DNA of 64,000 nt from an unicellular cyanobacterium SU2 (GCA_002110465.1 NEED01000027.1:46323-110322), one strand, 5' to 3'. Positions 37,881 through 47,616 are shown, numbered from the stretch's first letter. Numbers and translations are program-made. Notes: generated by a model from the sequence alone, not told the origin.

Positions 37881-39431
37881 ATGGGACGTTTAGCACTACT
37901 GAGTGTATCAGACAAAATCGGGATTATCGATCTGGCTCAACAGTTAGTTAACAAGTTTGACTTTGAGTTAATCAGTAGTGGGGGAACGGCAAAAACCTTA
38001 CAAGACGCAGGACTGAAGGTCACGAAAGTCAGTGATTATACTGGCTCACCAGAAATTTTAGGGGGACGAGTTAAAACCCTACATCCTCGCATTCATGGAG
38101 GCATTTTGGGACGACGGGATTTCCCCCAAGATGGCCAAGACATGGAAACCAATGACATTCGTCCCATTGATTTAGTGGTAGTCAATTTATATCCTTTTGA
38201 ACAAACCATTGCTCAGCCGAATGTTACCGTCGAACAAGCTATTGAAAAAATTGATATTGGTGGACCGACTTTATTAAGGGCAGCCGCTAAAAATTATGCC
38301 CATGTTACGGTATTATCTAACCCCAAATATTATGAGGGTTATTTACAGGAATTAACGCAAAATAACGGGGAAGTTTCTCTTGCTTTTCGGCAAAAAATGG
38401 CAGGAGAAACCTTTGCTTTGACGAATAGTTATGATGGGGCGATCGCTAATTATTTCATGACTCTTGGTTCAGAAACAGAGTCTTCTTTACCCAGTCGCTT
38501 TACTGTTTCTGGTACTCAATTTCAATCCCTTCGTTATGGAGAAAATCCCCATCAAAATGCGGTTTGGTATCAAACAGGAACCCAACCGTCAGGATGGGCA
38601 GCCGCGACTAAATTGCAAGGAAAAGAACTCAGTTATAATAATTTAGTGGATTTAGAAGCAGCACGGCGGATTATTAGTGAGTTTGACCCCAAAGAGCCAG
38701 CTGTCGCTATTCTTAAACATACGAATCCCTGTGGCATGGCGGTCGGAAAAACCTTAACTGATGCTTACGAAAAAGCGTTTAATGCGGATTCAATTTCAGC
38801 GTTTGGGGGTATTGTAGCGGTTAATCAACCGTTAGATAAAGAGACAGCAAGCCAATTAACGAAAACCTTTTTAGAATGTGTGGTTGCCCCAGGATGCGAT
38901 GAGGAAGCGAAGGCAGTTTTAACGGCTAAATCTAAGGTTCGAGTTTTGTTATTACCTGATTTAATCAGTGGACCGAAACAGACGGTTAAAGCGATCGCAG
39001 GGGGGTTATTAGTACAAGCTTCTGATGATCGGATGGATAGCCCTGAAGGTTGGGAAATTGTAACTGAGAAGCAACCAACACCCGAACAATTAGCCGAATT
39101 ATGGTTTGCTTGGAAAGTGGCCAAGCACGTTAAATCCAATGCCATTGTGGTGACGAAAAATCGAACAACTTTGGGCATTGGGGCTGGTCAAATGAATCGG
39201 GTAGGTGCGGTCAAAATTGCCCTAGAAGAAGCCGGAAATAAAGCCAAAGGGGGATTCCTTGCGAGTGATGGTTTCTTCCCCTTTGATGACTCCGTACGGA
39301 CCGCAGCAACGGCAGGAATTGAGGCTATTGTACAGCCTGGGGGATCAGTAAGAGATAAAGATTCCATTGCGGCGGCTAATGAGTTGGGGTTAGTGATGGT
39401 GTTAACCGGAACCCGACATTTTTTACATTAA
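37881..39431 (+). CDS. purH: Bifunctional AICAR transformylase/IMP cyclohydrolase
   Basis: PurH does the last two steps of IMP synthesis. The 516-residue protein has the N-terminal cyclohydrolase (LISSGGTAKTLQDAGLKVTKVSDYTG, GGRVKTLHPRIHGGILG) and the C-terminal transformylase (LRYGENPHQNA, ILKHTNPCGMAVG, SDGFFPFDDSV, GGSVRDKD). Full length and intact. It has its own upstream region of 250 bases, divergent from the YtxH gene. Confidence 0.96.
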   Translation: MGRLALLSVSDKIGIIDLAQQLVNKFDFELISSGGTAKTLQDAGLKVTKVSDYTGSPEILGGRVKTLHPRIHGGILGRRDFPQDGQDMETNDIRPIDLVVVNLYPFEQTIAQPNVTVEQAIEKIDIGGPTLLRAAAKNYAHVTVLSNPKYYEGYLQELTQNNGEVSLAFRQKMAGETFALTNSYDGAIANYFMTLGSETESSLPSRFTVSGTQFQSLRYGENPHQNAVWYQTGTQPSGWAAATKLQGKELSYNNLVDLEAARRIISEFDPKEPAVAILKHTNPCGMAVGKTLTDAYEKAFNADSISAFGGIVAVNQPLDKETASQLTKTFLECVVAPGCDEEAKAVLTAKSKVRVLLLPDLISGPKQTVKAIAGGLLVQASDDRMDSPEGWEIVTEKQPTPEQLAELWFAWKVAKHVKSNAIVVTKNRTTLGIGAGQMNRVGAVKIALEEAGNKAKGGFLASDGFFPFDDSVRTAATAGIEAIVQPGGSVRDKDSIAAANELGLVMVLTGTRHFLH

Positions 39432-39550
39432 AGTAGGGTTTGGTTGAAATCGAGGATATACTGATAACACCGCAAAGTACAAAGTCTTGTGATACTAGAA
39501 GTTAACAATCATTGTCTTCGATTTGTACCTTACCCCTAAGAGGATAGCCT

Positions 39551-40003
39551 CTAAAAACCTAACATTCCTCCCCAGTGTTTTAGGGTTTTGTTCACGTTTT
39601 CTCTTGATTGATTACCACTAAAAACACAAGTTGTATTATCAGTTACGAAAACTCGACCTCCTTTAGTTGCAATTTCGCCGCCACTATTGCTGAATTGATA
39701 CCATCCTTTATCATCTTCTTTGGGATTAATGGTGTCAGTGAAATAGCCACCTTTAGGACTTTTATATTTAAGTTTCACAGACCCTTGTAAACTATAATCA
39801 GCCGGACAACCAGGCATGGCCATATAGGCTTCTGCTACTGTTTTCCCACTGGTAGAATGCCAAACATTTACTTTTCCGACATAGACATCACCCACGTGCT
39901 TATCAAATCGATATTCCCCTTGAGCTAATGCGGGAACCGCACTGGTTAATGTACCTATCATGGCTAAAACGGTAGAGATTGTTTTGAGGTTGAGCATTTT
40001 CAT
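39551..40003 (-). CDS. Exported protein of unknown function
   Basis: 150 residues. The N terminus is a signal peptide (MKMLNLKTISTVLAMIGTLTSAVPALAQ). The mature part of about 120 residues is polar with a few Cys and has no domain I recognise; it may be a small beta protein with one disulfide (the two Cys lie at AMPGCPADY and DNTTCVFSG). The frame begins at 40018, but the ATG at 40003 has GGAG 9 bases upstream and starts the signal cleanly. Single gene convergent with purH. Confidence 0.7.
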   Translation of the reverse strand: MKMLNLKTISTVLAMIGTLTSAVPALAQGEYRFDKHVGDVYVGKVNVWHSTSGKTVAEAYMAMPGCPADYSLQGSVKLKYKSPKGGYFTDTINPKEDDKGWYQFSNSGGEIATKGGRVFVTDNTTCVFSGNQSRENVNKTLKHWGGMLGF

Positions 40004-40194
40004 GAATTTGATCTCCATTGGTGTTGTTCTGTTTACTCAATAGGTTGGAGTTCAAAAATTTATGCACACCCCCTAGAAAATAGCTGATCTAACTTTCATT
40101 GCTAAATTTCTCAGAACCATTAAAATCAATAATATTGCCACCTAAACTCACTCAAGGAATTAAATACCATAAAATCATTATAATTAGGTAAAGA

Positions 40195-41634
40195 ATGCAA
40201 ATAAATCTCGAAAAACTCCTCAATACAATTAATATAGACGCTGATTGGATTGGATTACGCCACGTCACAGAAACGACAAATATCCGCTCTGTTAGAGATG
40301 GCAAACCTCAAACCAATGGCAGGAGTCGCACTAAAGGAATTATGGTGGAAGTCCTCGCTAAGGGACAATTTGGCTATAGTGCTACCAATTATCTGACCCC
40401 AGAAAGTATTCAGCAAGCCGCTAAAAGTGCCTATCAACAGGCTCTCAGTGCCTCTAAGTGGGCAATTCATCCCTTTACCATTGACCAAAGACCTAAAGCG
40501 GTTGGTCATTATCATTCCCCTTATGTGACTCCCTTAGACCGATTAAGCACTCAAGATATTAATGATCTGTTGTTTAAAGTTTGTGAAACCCTAAAAGTTT
40601 CTGACAAAATTGTTAAAGCCAGTGCCTCAGCACAAATCACTGAAACCGAAGTTCAATTTGTTAGTAGTAATGGGTCTGATATTTATCAAAAATTCTTCTG
40701 GATAACCAGTAATTATGCAGCAGTTGCCCAAGAAGGAAATGTTATTCAAACCCGAACCGATAACGGGATGATGGCCCGTTGTTATCAAGGCGGAGCCGAA
40801 TTATTTGATGTAGAAAACACTTTAGATAGAGCGAAAAATATTGGAGAGCAAGCCGTTGAATTATTAGCCGCCCCTGATTGTCCAACAACAACAACTCAGC
40901 TAGTTTTAGCTCCTGATCAAATGATGTTACAAATCCATGAAAGTATTGGGCATCCATTAGAAATTGATCGCATTTTAGGGGATGAACGTAACTACGCCGG
41001 ATCGAGTTTTGTTAAACTTTCTGACTTCGGTAATTTGGTGTATGGTTCATCATTGATGAATGTAACTTTTGACCCTTCAGTATCAGGACAGTTTGCGAGT
41101 TATGCCTTTGATGATGCCGGTTTAGAGGCTACCCGTGAATATTTGATTAAAGATGGAATATTATTACGAGGATTAGGAAGTTTAGAAAGTCAAACAAGGG
41201 CAAATATTCCCGGAGTGGCTAACTTTCGCGCTTCTTCTTGGAATCGTGCGCCGATTGATCGCATGGCTAATATTAATCTTGAACCTGGAAATTCTACCTT
41301 TGATGAGATGATTTCTTCGATTGAATATGGCGTTTATATGGAATCTAATCGCTCTTGGTCTATTGATGATTATCGCAATAAATTTCAGTTTGGTTGTGAA
41401 TATGCCAAACTCATCGAAAATGGTCAACTAACTAAGACGTTGAAAAATCCAAACTATCGGGGAATTACGAATCAGTTTTGGGGAGGATTATCTCAAGTTG
41501 GCAAGGTCGAAACAGTGGAAATATATGGGACTCCCTTCTGTGGAAAAGGAGAACCAAATCAAGCGATTCGGGTTGGCCATGCTTCTCCGATTTGTGTCTT
41601 TGATAATATTGAAGTTTTTGGAGGTGTTGCATGA
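40195..41634 (+). CDS. tldD: TldD/PmbA family metalloprotease, TldD-like subunit
   Basis: 479 residues. The zinc motif HESIGHPLE (HExxxH, His about residue 248) is intact, as in TldD, the catalytic half of the TldD/TldE protease, which trims modified peptides and unfolded proteins. The N-terminal block includes TTNIRSVRDGKPQTNGRSRTKGIMVEVLAKGQFGYS. Its stop overlaps the start of the next gene by 4 bases (ATGA), so the two subunits are translationally coupled. No modified-peptide precursor is visible nearby. Confidence 0.92.
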   Translation: MQINLEKLLNTINIDADWIGLRHVTETTNIRSVRDGKPQTNGRSRTKGIMVEVLAKGQFGYSATNYLTPESIQQAAKSAYQQALSASKWAIHPFTIDQRPKAVGHYHSPYVTPLDRLSTQDINDLLFKVCETLKVSDKIVKASASAQITETEVQFVSSNGSDIYQKFFWITSNYAAVAQEGNVIQTRTDNGMMARCYQGGAELFDVENTLDRAKNIGEQAVELLAAPDCPTTTTQLVLAPDQMMLQIHESIGHPLEIDRILGDERNYAGSSFVKLSDFGNLVYGSSLMNVTFDPSVSGQFASYAFDDAGLEATREYLIKDGILLRGLGSLESQTRANIPGVANFRASSWNRAPIDRMANINLEPGNSTFDEMISSIEYGVYMESNRSWSIDDYRNKFQFGCEYAKLIENGQLTKTLKNPNYRGITNQFWGGLSQVGKVETVEIYGTPFCGKGEPNQAIRVGHASPICVFDNIEVFGGVA

Positions 41635-42974
41635 ATTTAGAGCGTTTAGAAAAGTTAGAATCTACCTTTAATAAATTGGGTGAATTTCTGATTAATAAGT
41701 TAGGGAATGGGGAATATCTCTCCATTGAATTAAGTAGTGAAAAAACTCAATTTGTCAGGTTTAATAGGGCAAAAGTTCGCCAAACAGGTTTAGTGGCTGA
41801 TGGGAATGTTAAACTTAGTTTGATTGCTCATCAACGAACGGCTTTTATCACTTTTCCCTTTACTGGAGATCTCAACATCGATCAAGAAAATGCCTTAGAA
41901 AGTCTTGAATATCTACGAAAAGAAATCTCCCAACTTCCTGAAGATCCCTACATTATTTTGCCAGAAAATAAAGGAACAACGAGAGAAGTTTATCTAGGCA
42001 AATTATTAGATCCAGCAACAGTAGTAGAAACCATTCTTCCTGGGGCAAAAGATGTTGATATGACGGGACTATATACATCTGGTCAGGTGATTCGAGGAAA
42101 TGCTAATTCCACGGGACAAAGTCATTGGTTCGCTACAGATTCTTTCTGTTTAGATTACTCTTTAATTACACCGACAGAAAAAGCAGTTAAGGGGATTTTT
42201 TCGGGTCAAAAATGGGATAATGAAAAATATGAGAACCAACTAAAAAATTCTAAAAACCAACTATTAGCTTTAAATACACCTCCTAAACAAATTAAACCGG
42301 GAGAATATCGCACCTATTTGGCTCCTGCAGCTACGGCTGATTTACTAGGTATGCTGTCTTGGGGGGCTATTAGTGAATCTTCTTTGCGTCAAGGGGGAAG
42401 TGCTTTAAGAAAGTTAAAAGAAGGGCAAACTCTTTCATCTAAACTTAGCTTACAGGAAAATTTTAGTCAGGGAACCGTTCCGAGATTTAATGAATATGGT
42501 GAAATTGCACCCGATATTCTCCCAATTATTACAAAAGGAAATTTAGTTAATACTTTGATTAATTCTCGAACGGCTGCTGAATATAATATTAAAGCGAATG
42601 GGGCAAATCTTTCCGAATCTTTGCGCTCTCCTGAATTAGCAGCAGGAACCTTATCAAGTAATGAGATACTTGAGACATTAGACACCGGATTATATTTATC
42701 CAATCTCCATTACTTGAATTGGAGCGATCGCACGGGCGGAAGAATTACAGGAATGACTCGCTATGCTTGTTTTTGGGTGGAAAATGGAGAGATAGTTGCG
42801 CCGATCAAAGACCTAAGATTTGATGAAAGTCTCTATCGCTTTTGGGGAGAAAATTTAGAAGCTTTAACTAACTTTCAAGAGTTTATTCCAGAAACTAATA
42901 CCTATGGAAAACGTAGCTTAGGAGGTTGTTTAGTCCCAGGAATGTTAGTCAATGATTTTCAATTTACTTTGTAG
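41631..42974 (+). CDS. pmbA: TldD/PmbA family protein, TldE/PmbA-like partner subunit
   Basis: 447 residues, similar in outline to TldD but without the HExxxH zinc motif, as in TldE/PmbA. The C-terminal half has the conserved VNTLINSRTAAEYNIKANGAN, GRITGMTRYACFWVENGEIVAPIKDLRFDESLYRFWGENLEAL blocks. It pairs with the gene just upstream to form the heterodimeric protease. Confidence 0.9.
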   Translation: MNLERLEKLESTFNKLGEFLINKLGNGEYLSIELSSEKTQFVRFNRAKVRQTGLVADGNVKLSLIAHQRTAFITFPFTGDLNIDQENALESLEYLRKEISQLPEDPYIILPENKGTTREVYLGKLLDPATVVETILPGAKDVDMTGLYTSGQVIRGNANSTGQSHWFATDSFCLDYSLITPTEKAVKGIFSGQKWDNEKYENQLKNSKNQLLALNTPPKQIKPGEYRTYLAPAATADLLGMLSWGAISESSLRQGGSALRKLKEGQTLSSKLSLQENFSQGTVPRFNEYGEIAPDILPIITKGNLVNTLINSRTAAEYNIKANGANLSESLRSPELAAGTLSSNEILETLDTGLYLSNLHYLNWSDRTGGRITGMTRYACFWVENGEIVAPIKDLRFDESLYRFWGENLEALTNFQEFIPETNTYGKRSLGGCLVPGMLVNDFQFTL

Positions 42975-43207
42975 GTTGACAATGTAAGCTAACTATATAT
43001 TTAAGTTAAGTTCTTGCGAATAAGCTTTTCCCTAGGGTTTCTTAACCCACATTCCGCACTTCAAAGTGTAGTATGAAAGAAATATCAATAAAGATGCTTG
43101 TAGTGTCAAAAGTTATCTCCCTCAAAAAGAGAGCTTGGAGATGGTTGAGGGACAAAAGCAAGTCTAGGGCTTATGATACGATATCTTAGGCATATATTGG
43201 GCGTTTC

Positions 43208-44746
43208 ATGTTCGAGCAAGCGTTTAAGAATCTCGATGATACCTTAAGACGGGAAGCAGGTTGCACCACTGAACTAGACTACACGGAACAGAGTTCATGG
43301 TTATTGTTTCTCAAGTATTTGGATGATTTGGAACAAGAGCGATGCCAAAGGCACTTGCTTACAGCAAGCCCGCAGATTGCAGAATTGACTGGAAAACCCT
43401 ACACTTTCATTATTGATGAGCCTTATCGGTGGTCGGTTTGGGCTGCACCGAAGGACGAAAATGGGAAGATTGACCATAATGTAGCTTTAACAGGGGATGA
43501 TCTAAGAGATTTTGTTAATGATCAGTTGTTTCCTTATCTCCAGAAGTTTAAGCAGAATGCAGAGAGTGCAGACACCATCGAATACAAGATAGGTGAAATT
43601 TTTGGGGAAATCAAGAATAAGTTTCAAAGTGGTTATAACTTGCGTGATGCGTTGGATGAGATCGATGAGTTACGGTTTCAGTCTCAGGATGAAAAACACG
43701 AACTTTCCCATCTGTATGAAGCAAAAATCAAGAATATGGGTAATGCAGGGCGTAATGGGGGAGAATATTACACCCCACGTCCTTTAATTCGGGCTATGAT
43801 CCAAGTGATTAAGCCACAAATAGGGGAACGGATCTATGATGGGGCTTGTGGATCGGCAGGGTTTCTCTGTGAGTCTTATGAGTATTTACGACAACAGAAG
43901 TTAACCACAAAGCAACTGGAAAGCTTACAGAAAGAGACGTTATACGGGAAGGAGAAGAAAAGTTTAGCCTATGTTATCGGGATCATGAATATGATTTTGC
44001 ATGGTATCGATGCACCGAATATTATTCATACCAATACCTTGACGGAAAATGTTAATGATATTCAGCCTAAAGATAGGTTTGATGTTATTTTAGCTAATCC
44101 GCCCTTTGGGGGCAGTGAACGTAAGGAAATTAAGGAAACGTTCCCTATTAAGACAGGAGAGACAGCATTTCTCTTTTTACAGCATTTTATCAAGATGTTG
44201 AAACCTGGGGGAAGGGCAGCGATCGTCATTAAAAATACCTTTCTCTCCAATGCGGATAATGCGTCCAAAGGGTTACGGGAAGAACTTTTGACCAGTTGTA
44301 ACCTGCACACTATTTTAGATTGTCCTGGGGGGACGTTTATTGGTGCAGGGGTGAAGACGGTGGTGTTATTCTTTGAGAAGCAGGATCTATCTTTAGATGT
44401 GAGTCAAACTCAGCAGGGAAATGGACAGTTAAGTATGTTTCCCATGGCCACGGAACGTATTTGGTATTATCAGTTAGATCCTGGCAGAAGTTTAGGGAAG
44501 ACAAACCCTCTCAATGATGATGACTTAGGGGAGTTTGTAGGGTTTCAGGAGACGTTTAAGGAGTCGGATAAGTCTTGGTTGGTAGAGGTGAAGGATATTG
44601 ATAGGGAGACGTTTGATCTCTCGGTAAAGAACCCTAATGCACCAGAAGAAGACCCCTTAAGGGAACCTTGGGAGATTTTAGCGGAAATTTCAGCTTTAGA
44701 TGGTGAAAGTGCTGAGATTCTAGAAAGTATTGGGGGGATGTTGTGA
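43208..44746 (+). CDS. hsdM: Type I restriction-modification DNA methyltransferase subunit
   Basis: The 512-residue protein has an N-terminal HsdM helical domain (FEQAFKNLDDTLRREAG... LDDLE) and an N6-adenine methylase domain. Motif I reads DGACGSAGFL (usually DPACGSGGFL), and motif IV NPPFGGSE lies near residue 297. It would methylate adenine in the bipartite site read by HsdS. The TGA (44744-44746) is followed at once by a heptamer array, not hsdS. Its last 22 codons (EISALDGESAEILESIGGML) are repeated at 45569-45637 before hsdS. HsdS and HsdR follow at 45637 and 49463 after inserted genes. Confidence 0.95.
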   Translation: MFEQAFKNLDDTLRREAGCTTELDYTEQSSWLLFLKYLDDLEQERCQRHLLTASPQIAELTGKPYTFIIDEPYRWSVWAAPKDENGKIDHNVALTGDDLRDFVNDQLFPYLQKFKQNAESADTIEYKIGEIFGEIKNKFQSGYNLRDALDEIDELRFQSQDEKHELSHLYEAKIKNMGNAGRNGGEYYTPRPLIRAMIQVIKPQIGERIYDGACGSAGFLCESYEYLRQQKLTTKQLESLQKETLYGKEKKSLAYVIGIMNMILHGIDAPNIIHTNTLTENVNDIQPKDRFDVILANPPFGGSERKEIKETFPIKTGETAFLFLQHFIKMLKPGGRAAIVIKNTFLSNADNASKGLREELLTSCNLHTILDCPGGTFIGAGVKTVVLFFEKQDLSLDVSQTQQGNGQLSMFPMATERIWYYQLDPGRSLGKTNPLNDDDLGEFVGFQETFKESDKSWLVEVKDIDRETFDLSVKNPNAPEEDPLREPWEILAEISALDGESAEILESIGGML

Positions 44747-44802
44747 TGACAGTTGATAGTGGACAGTTGATAGTTGACAGTGGATAGTGGACAGTTGACA
44801 GT
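44747..44802. repeat. Heptamer tandem repeat, eight units
   Basis: Eight units of (T/G)GA(C/T)AGT run without a gap directly from the base after the hsdM stop. The reverse complement matches the TATCAAC array at 9761. It marks the boundary between hsdM and the inserted toxin-antitoxin cassette. Confidence 0.85.
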
Positions 44803-44852
44803 AGAATTAAGATATACTAAATTAGGTATAATCTGATAGTTTGACTAATATA

Positions 44853-45188
44853 ATGCCAGATAAACCAATCTACTGGATTGGCTCTTCTAAGGACGATATT
44901 TGTAGTTTTCCTGAAGATGTAAGGAAAAAAGCGGGTTTTCAGCTTCGGGCTATTCAAAGGGGAGAACAACCGAATGATTTTAAGTCTATGCCAACCATTG
45001 GTAAGGGAGTGAAAGAAATTCGGATTTGGACAGGGGAGACTTATCGTATTTTTTATGTGGCTAAATTTTTGGAGGCGGTTTATGTTCTCCATGCTTTTAA
45101 TAAGAAATCACAAAAAACGTCTCGGCAGGATATTGATTTAGGTAAGCAACGTTACCAGCAAATGATGAAATTTAGGGAAAATTTATAG
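44853..45188 (+). CDS. RelE/ParE-superfamily toxin (Gp49/HigB-like)
   Basis: This 111-residue protein matches the phage-derived Gp49-like/HigB group: IYWIGSSKDDICSFPEDVRKKAGFQLRAIQRGEQPNDFKSM, KGVKEIRIWTGETYRIFYVAKF and VYVLHAFNKKSQKTSR. These are RelE-fold RNases that cut mRNA on the ribosome. The toxin gene comes first, as in higBA. The ATG at 44853 is used; a TTG four codons earlier is possible. The antitoxin starts 8 bases after its stop. The cassette lies between hsdM and hsdS. Confidence 0.9.
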   Translation: MPDKPIYWIGSSKDDICSFPEDVRKKAGFQLRAIQRGEQPNDFKSMPTIGKGVKEIRIWTGETYRIFYVAKFLEAVYVLHAFNKKSQKTSRQDIDLGKQRYQQMMKFRENL

Positions 45189-45196
45189 GAGTTAAT

Positions 45197-45520
45197 ATGG
45201 TGATTTCTCAATCTTCTCAAAGCATTAATGTTACTTTAGCTCAGGATAATATTTTTGCGGATTTAGGTTTCTCTGAGGATGAGGCGGTTAATTTGAAAAT
45301 TCGGGCTGATTTGATGTTAGAGTTGCGTTCATTTATTAAAGCTAAGGGTTGGACGCAAAAGGATGCAGCAAAGTTTTTTGATGAGACTCAACCGAGGATT
45401 AGTTGTTTGATGAATGGGGATATTAAGCGTTTTAGTGTGGATAAGTTATTGTTGATGTTGAGTAAGGCAGGTATGGAGGTTAAATTTGAGGTTATTTCTA
45501 ATTCAATGGAGGATGTTTAG
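45197..45520 (+). CDS. XRE-family antitoxin (HigA-like)
   Basis: 107 residues, with a Cro/CI-type helix-turn-helix in the middle (WTQKDAAKFFDETQPRISCLMNGDIKRFSVDKLLLMLSKAG). It would bind and neutralise the toxin encoded just upstream and repress the pair. An AGGAG-like site precedes the ATG. It is followed by the ~90 bp copy of the hsdM 3' end. Confidence 0.9.
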   Translation: MVISQSSQSINVTLAQDNIFADLGFSEDEAVNLKIRADLMLELRSFIKAKGWTQKDAAKFFDETQPRISCLMNGDIKRFSVDKLLLMLSKAGMEVKFEVISNSMEDV

Positions 45521-45546
45521 ATTTAACTAATGATAATCTTTATACT

Positions 45547-45637
45547 GTTAAGGAAACTTAGGAAAACTGTATCAGAAATTTCGGCGTTAGATGCTGAAAG
45601 TGCAGAGATTTTAGAAGCTATTGAGGGGATGTTGTGA
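45547..45637 (+). pseudogene. Second copy of the hsdM 3' end
   Basis: The frame from 45569 reads VSEISALDAESAEILEAIEGML-stop; hsdM ends EISALDGESAEILESIGGML-stop. Nucleotide similarity extends further left to about 45547 (ttaaggaaacttagg against ttaagggaaccttggg). The TGA at 45635-45637 overlaps the ATG of hsdS (TGATG), the usual hsdM-hsdS coupling. So the original hsdM-hsdS junction survives here, and the toxin-antitoxin cassette lies between the two copies. Confidence 0.85.
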
Positions 45638-46923
45638 TGAAAGGATGGACAGAAAAAACAGTTAAACAACTTGTTGATGAGAAAATATTAGCTAAACCTT
45701 TAGATGGAAATCATGGTGAAATTCATCCCAAAAAATCAGACTTTACAGATTCGGGAATACCATTTGTAATGGCAGCGAATCTAATTAACGGTTTAGTTGA
45801 TCAAGAAAATTGTAAGTTTATCTCACAAAAACAAGCTAATTCTTTAAGAAAAGGCTTTGCAAAAAATGAAGATGTTTTACTTTCTCATAAAGGAACAATA
45901 GGAAGAGTAGCAATTTTAAAAACATTGCATGAATATATTGTTCTAACGCCACAAGTTACTTACTATAGAATCTTAAATCCTTCCTTGTTAAATAATAAAT
46001 TTTTATATTATTCATTCCAATCTCCAAAATTTCAAGAACAAATAATAAATATTGCAAAAATAGGCTCAACCCGTGCTTACATTGGTATAACACGACAATT
46101 ACAATTAAAAATTCCTCTTCCCCCACTCGAAGAACAAAAACAAATTGTAGCAATACTTGATGAAGCATTTGAAGGAATAGATAAAGCGATTCAAAATACA
46201 GAGAAAAACCTCGCCAACGCCCGTGAAATATTTGAAAGTTACTTAAATTCTATTTTTATTAATAAGGGTGATGATTGGGTTGAGAAGAAGTTAGGGGAGA
46301 TAATTAATATTTCTCATGGATACTCATTTAAGAGTGCTAACTTTTCTAAAAGTGATGATCCCAACAAGTTAATGGTGCTGACTCCAGGTAATTATACAGA
46401 GCAAGGAACACTACATTTTACAGAAAAAAATACCAAGAGATTAACAGGTGAACCCCCAGAAGGATATCTTTTTGATGTAGGAGACTTAACAATAGTCATG
46501 ACTGATCTATCTTCAAAAATGAAAATTTTGGGTAAACCAGCATTTATCAATTCTGATAATATTTTACACAATCAACGAATTGGTCGAATCCTTTTTAAAG
46601 ATACTTCAATTGAATCTAGATTTTTGTTCTTCTTTTTTAGAACTAAACTTTTTTCTGAAAACATAAAGGCAACTGCAACAGGAACTATGGTTCGTCATAC
46701 AGCACCTAAGAGGATACTTATTAACACAATAGCTTTTCCTAAAAAACTAGAAGAGCAAAAATATCTAGTTAGTCTTTTAGATAATTTAAGTGCAGAAACC
46801 CAACGACTAGAAAACATTTACAAACGAAAAATAGAAGCCTTACAAGAACTAAAACAATCAATATTACAAAAAGCATTTACAGGAGAACTCACCAACCCCA
46901 CTGTTAACAAGGAGGCTGCCTGA
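45637..46923 (+). CDS. hsdS: Type I restriction-modification specificity subunit
   Basis: 428 residues with two target-recognition domains (~1-150 and ~210-350), each followed by a conserved coiled-coil spacer: LPPLEEQKQIVAILDEAFEGIDKAIQ and LEEQKYLVSLLDNLSAETQRLENIYKRK. HsdS reads a bipartite target and holds HsdM and HsdR together. The end (LQELKQSILQKAFTGELT) is typical. The ATG at 45637 overlaps the copied hsdM stop. Two intact recognition domains imply a full asymmetric target. Confidence 0.93.
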   Translation: MKGWTEKTVKQLVDEKILAKPLDGNHGEIHPKKSDFTDSGIPFVMAANLINGLVDQENCKFISQKQANSLRKGFAKNEDVLLSHKGTIGRVAILKTLHEYIVLTPQVTYYRILNPSLLNNKFLYYSFQSPKFQEQIINIAKIGSTRAYIGITRQLQLKIPLPPLEEQKQIVAILDEAFEGIDKAIQNTEKNLANAREIFESYLNSIFINKGDDWVEKKLGEIINISHGYSFKSANFSKSDDPNKLMVLTPGNYTEQGTLHFTEKNTKRLTGEPPEGYLFDVGDLTIVMTDLSSKMKILGKPAFINSDNILHNQRIGRILFKDTSIESRFLFFFFRTKLFSENIKATATGTMVRHTAPKRILINTIAFPKKLEEQKYLVSLLDNLSAETQRLENIYKRKIEALQELKQSILQKAFTGELTNPTVNKEAA

Positions 46924-46959
46924 TCACCCTAGAAACTTTAGACAAATAATCAAAAAACC

Positions 46960-47184
46960 ATGAAAATAGAACTAAAGCAAATACAAGAAAATCCCGACAT
47001 CTTAGAAAACTTAGCCCAAGAAAACCAAGAAATAATTATTACCAAAAATGCTCAACCGATGTATAAACTAACCAGAATCAATCAACCAACTCCAAAACGC
47101 CGTCATCGTGGCACTGCTAAAGGTTTAATCACCATGAGTAGCGATTTTGATGAACCCTTACCCGAATTTGCCGAATATATGTAA
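46960..47184 (+). CDS. Antitoxin of a PIN-type pair (Phd/VapB-like)
   Basis: 74 residues: MKIELKQIQENPDILENLAQENQEIIITKNAQPMYKLTRI followed by a basic, proline-rich middle (TPKRRHRGTAKG) and an acidic tail (DFDEPLPEFAEYM). This is the shape of Phd/YefM-type antitoxins paired with PIN toxins: an N-terminal DNA-binding part and a C terminus that blocks the toxin. Its stop overlaps the toxin start by one base (TAATG). It lies 36 bases after hsdS. Confidence 0.82.
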   Translation: MKIELKQIQENPDILENLAQENQEIIITKNAQPMYKLTRINQPTPKRRHRGTAKGLITMSSDFDEPLPEFAEYM

Positions 47185-47579
47185 TGAAATATTTATTGGA
47201 TACTCATACTTTCCTCTGGTTTGTTAACGATAGTGACGAAATACCAGAAGAACTTTTTAACTTACTTGAATCTGATGTTGATTTACTATTAAGTATTGCA
47301 AGTCTTTGGGAAATAGCCATTAAAGTTAATATTGGTAAATTAACTTTACCGAAACCATATATGAATTTTATTAGTGAACAAATGAAACTAAATGACATCG
47401 AGATTTTGCCGATTTCCTTAGAGCATTTAAACTTAATTTCGACTTTGCCTTTATATCATAGAGATCCCTTTGATAGATTAATTATTGCTCAAAGTTTAGT
47501 AGAAAATCTAACAATTATTAGTAAAGATTCTGCCTTTGATGCTTATGCTATCACCAAACTCTGGCAAATTGACCCATAA
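47184..47579 (+). CDS. PIN-domain ribonuclease toxin (VapC-like)
   Basis: 131 residues. PIN acidic residues are visible in MKYLLDTHTFLWFVND (Asp6), SIASLWEIAIKVN (Glu) and HRDPFDRLIIAQS (Asp). VapC-type toxins cut tRNA or rRNA. It overlaps its antitoxin by one base and is followed 37 bases later by the DUF433 gene. The three-residue active site looks intact. Confidence 0.9.
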   Translation: MKYLLDTHTFLWFVNDSDEIPEELFNLLESDVDLLLSIASLWEIAIKVNIGKLTLPKPYMNFISEQMKLNDIEILPISLEHLNLISTLPLYHRDPFDRLIIAQSLVENLTIISKDSAFDAYAITKLWQIDP

Positions 47580-47616
47580 CTCTAATTCACTAACTTATAA
47601 ACTAGGAGAAAATATC

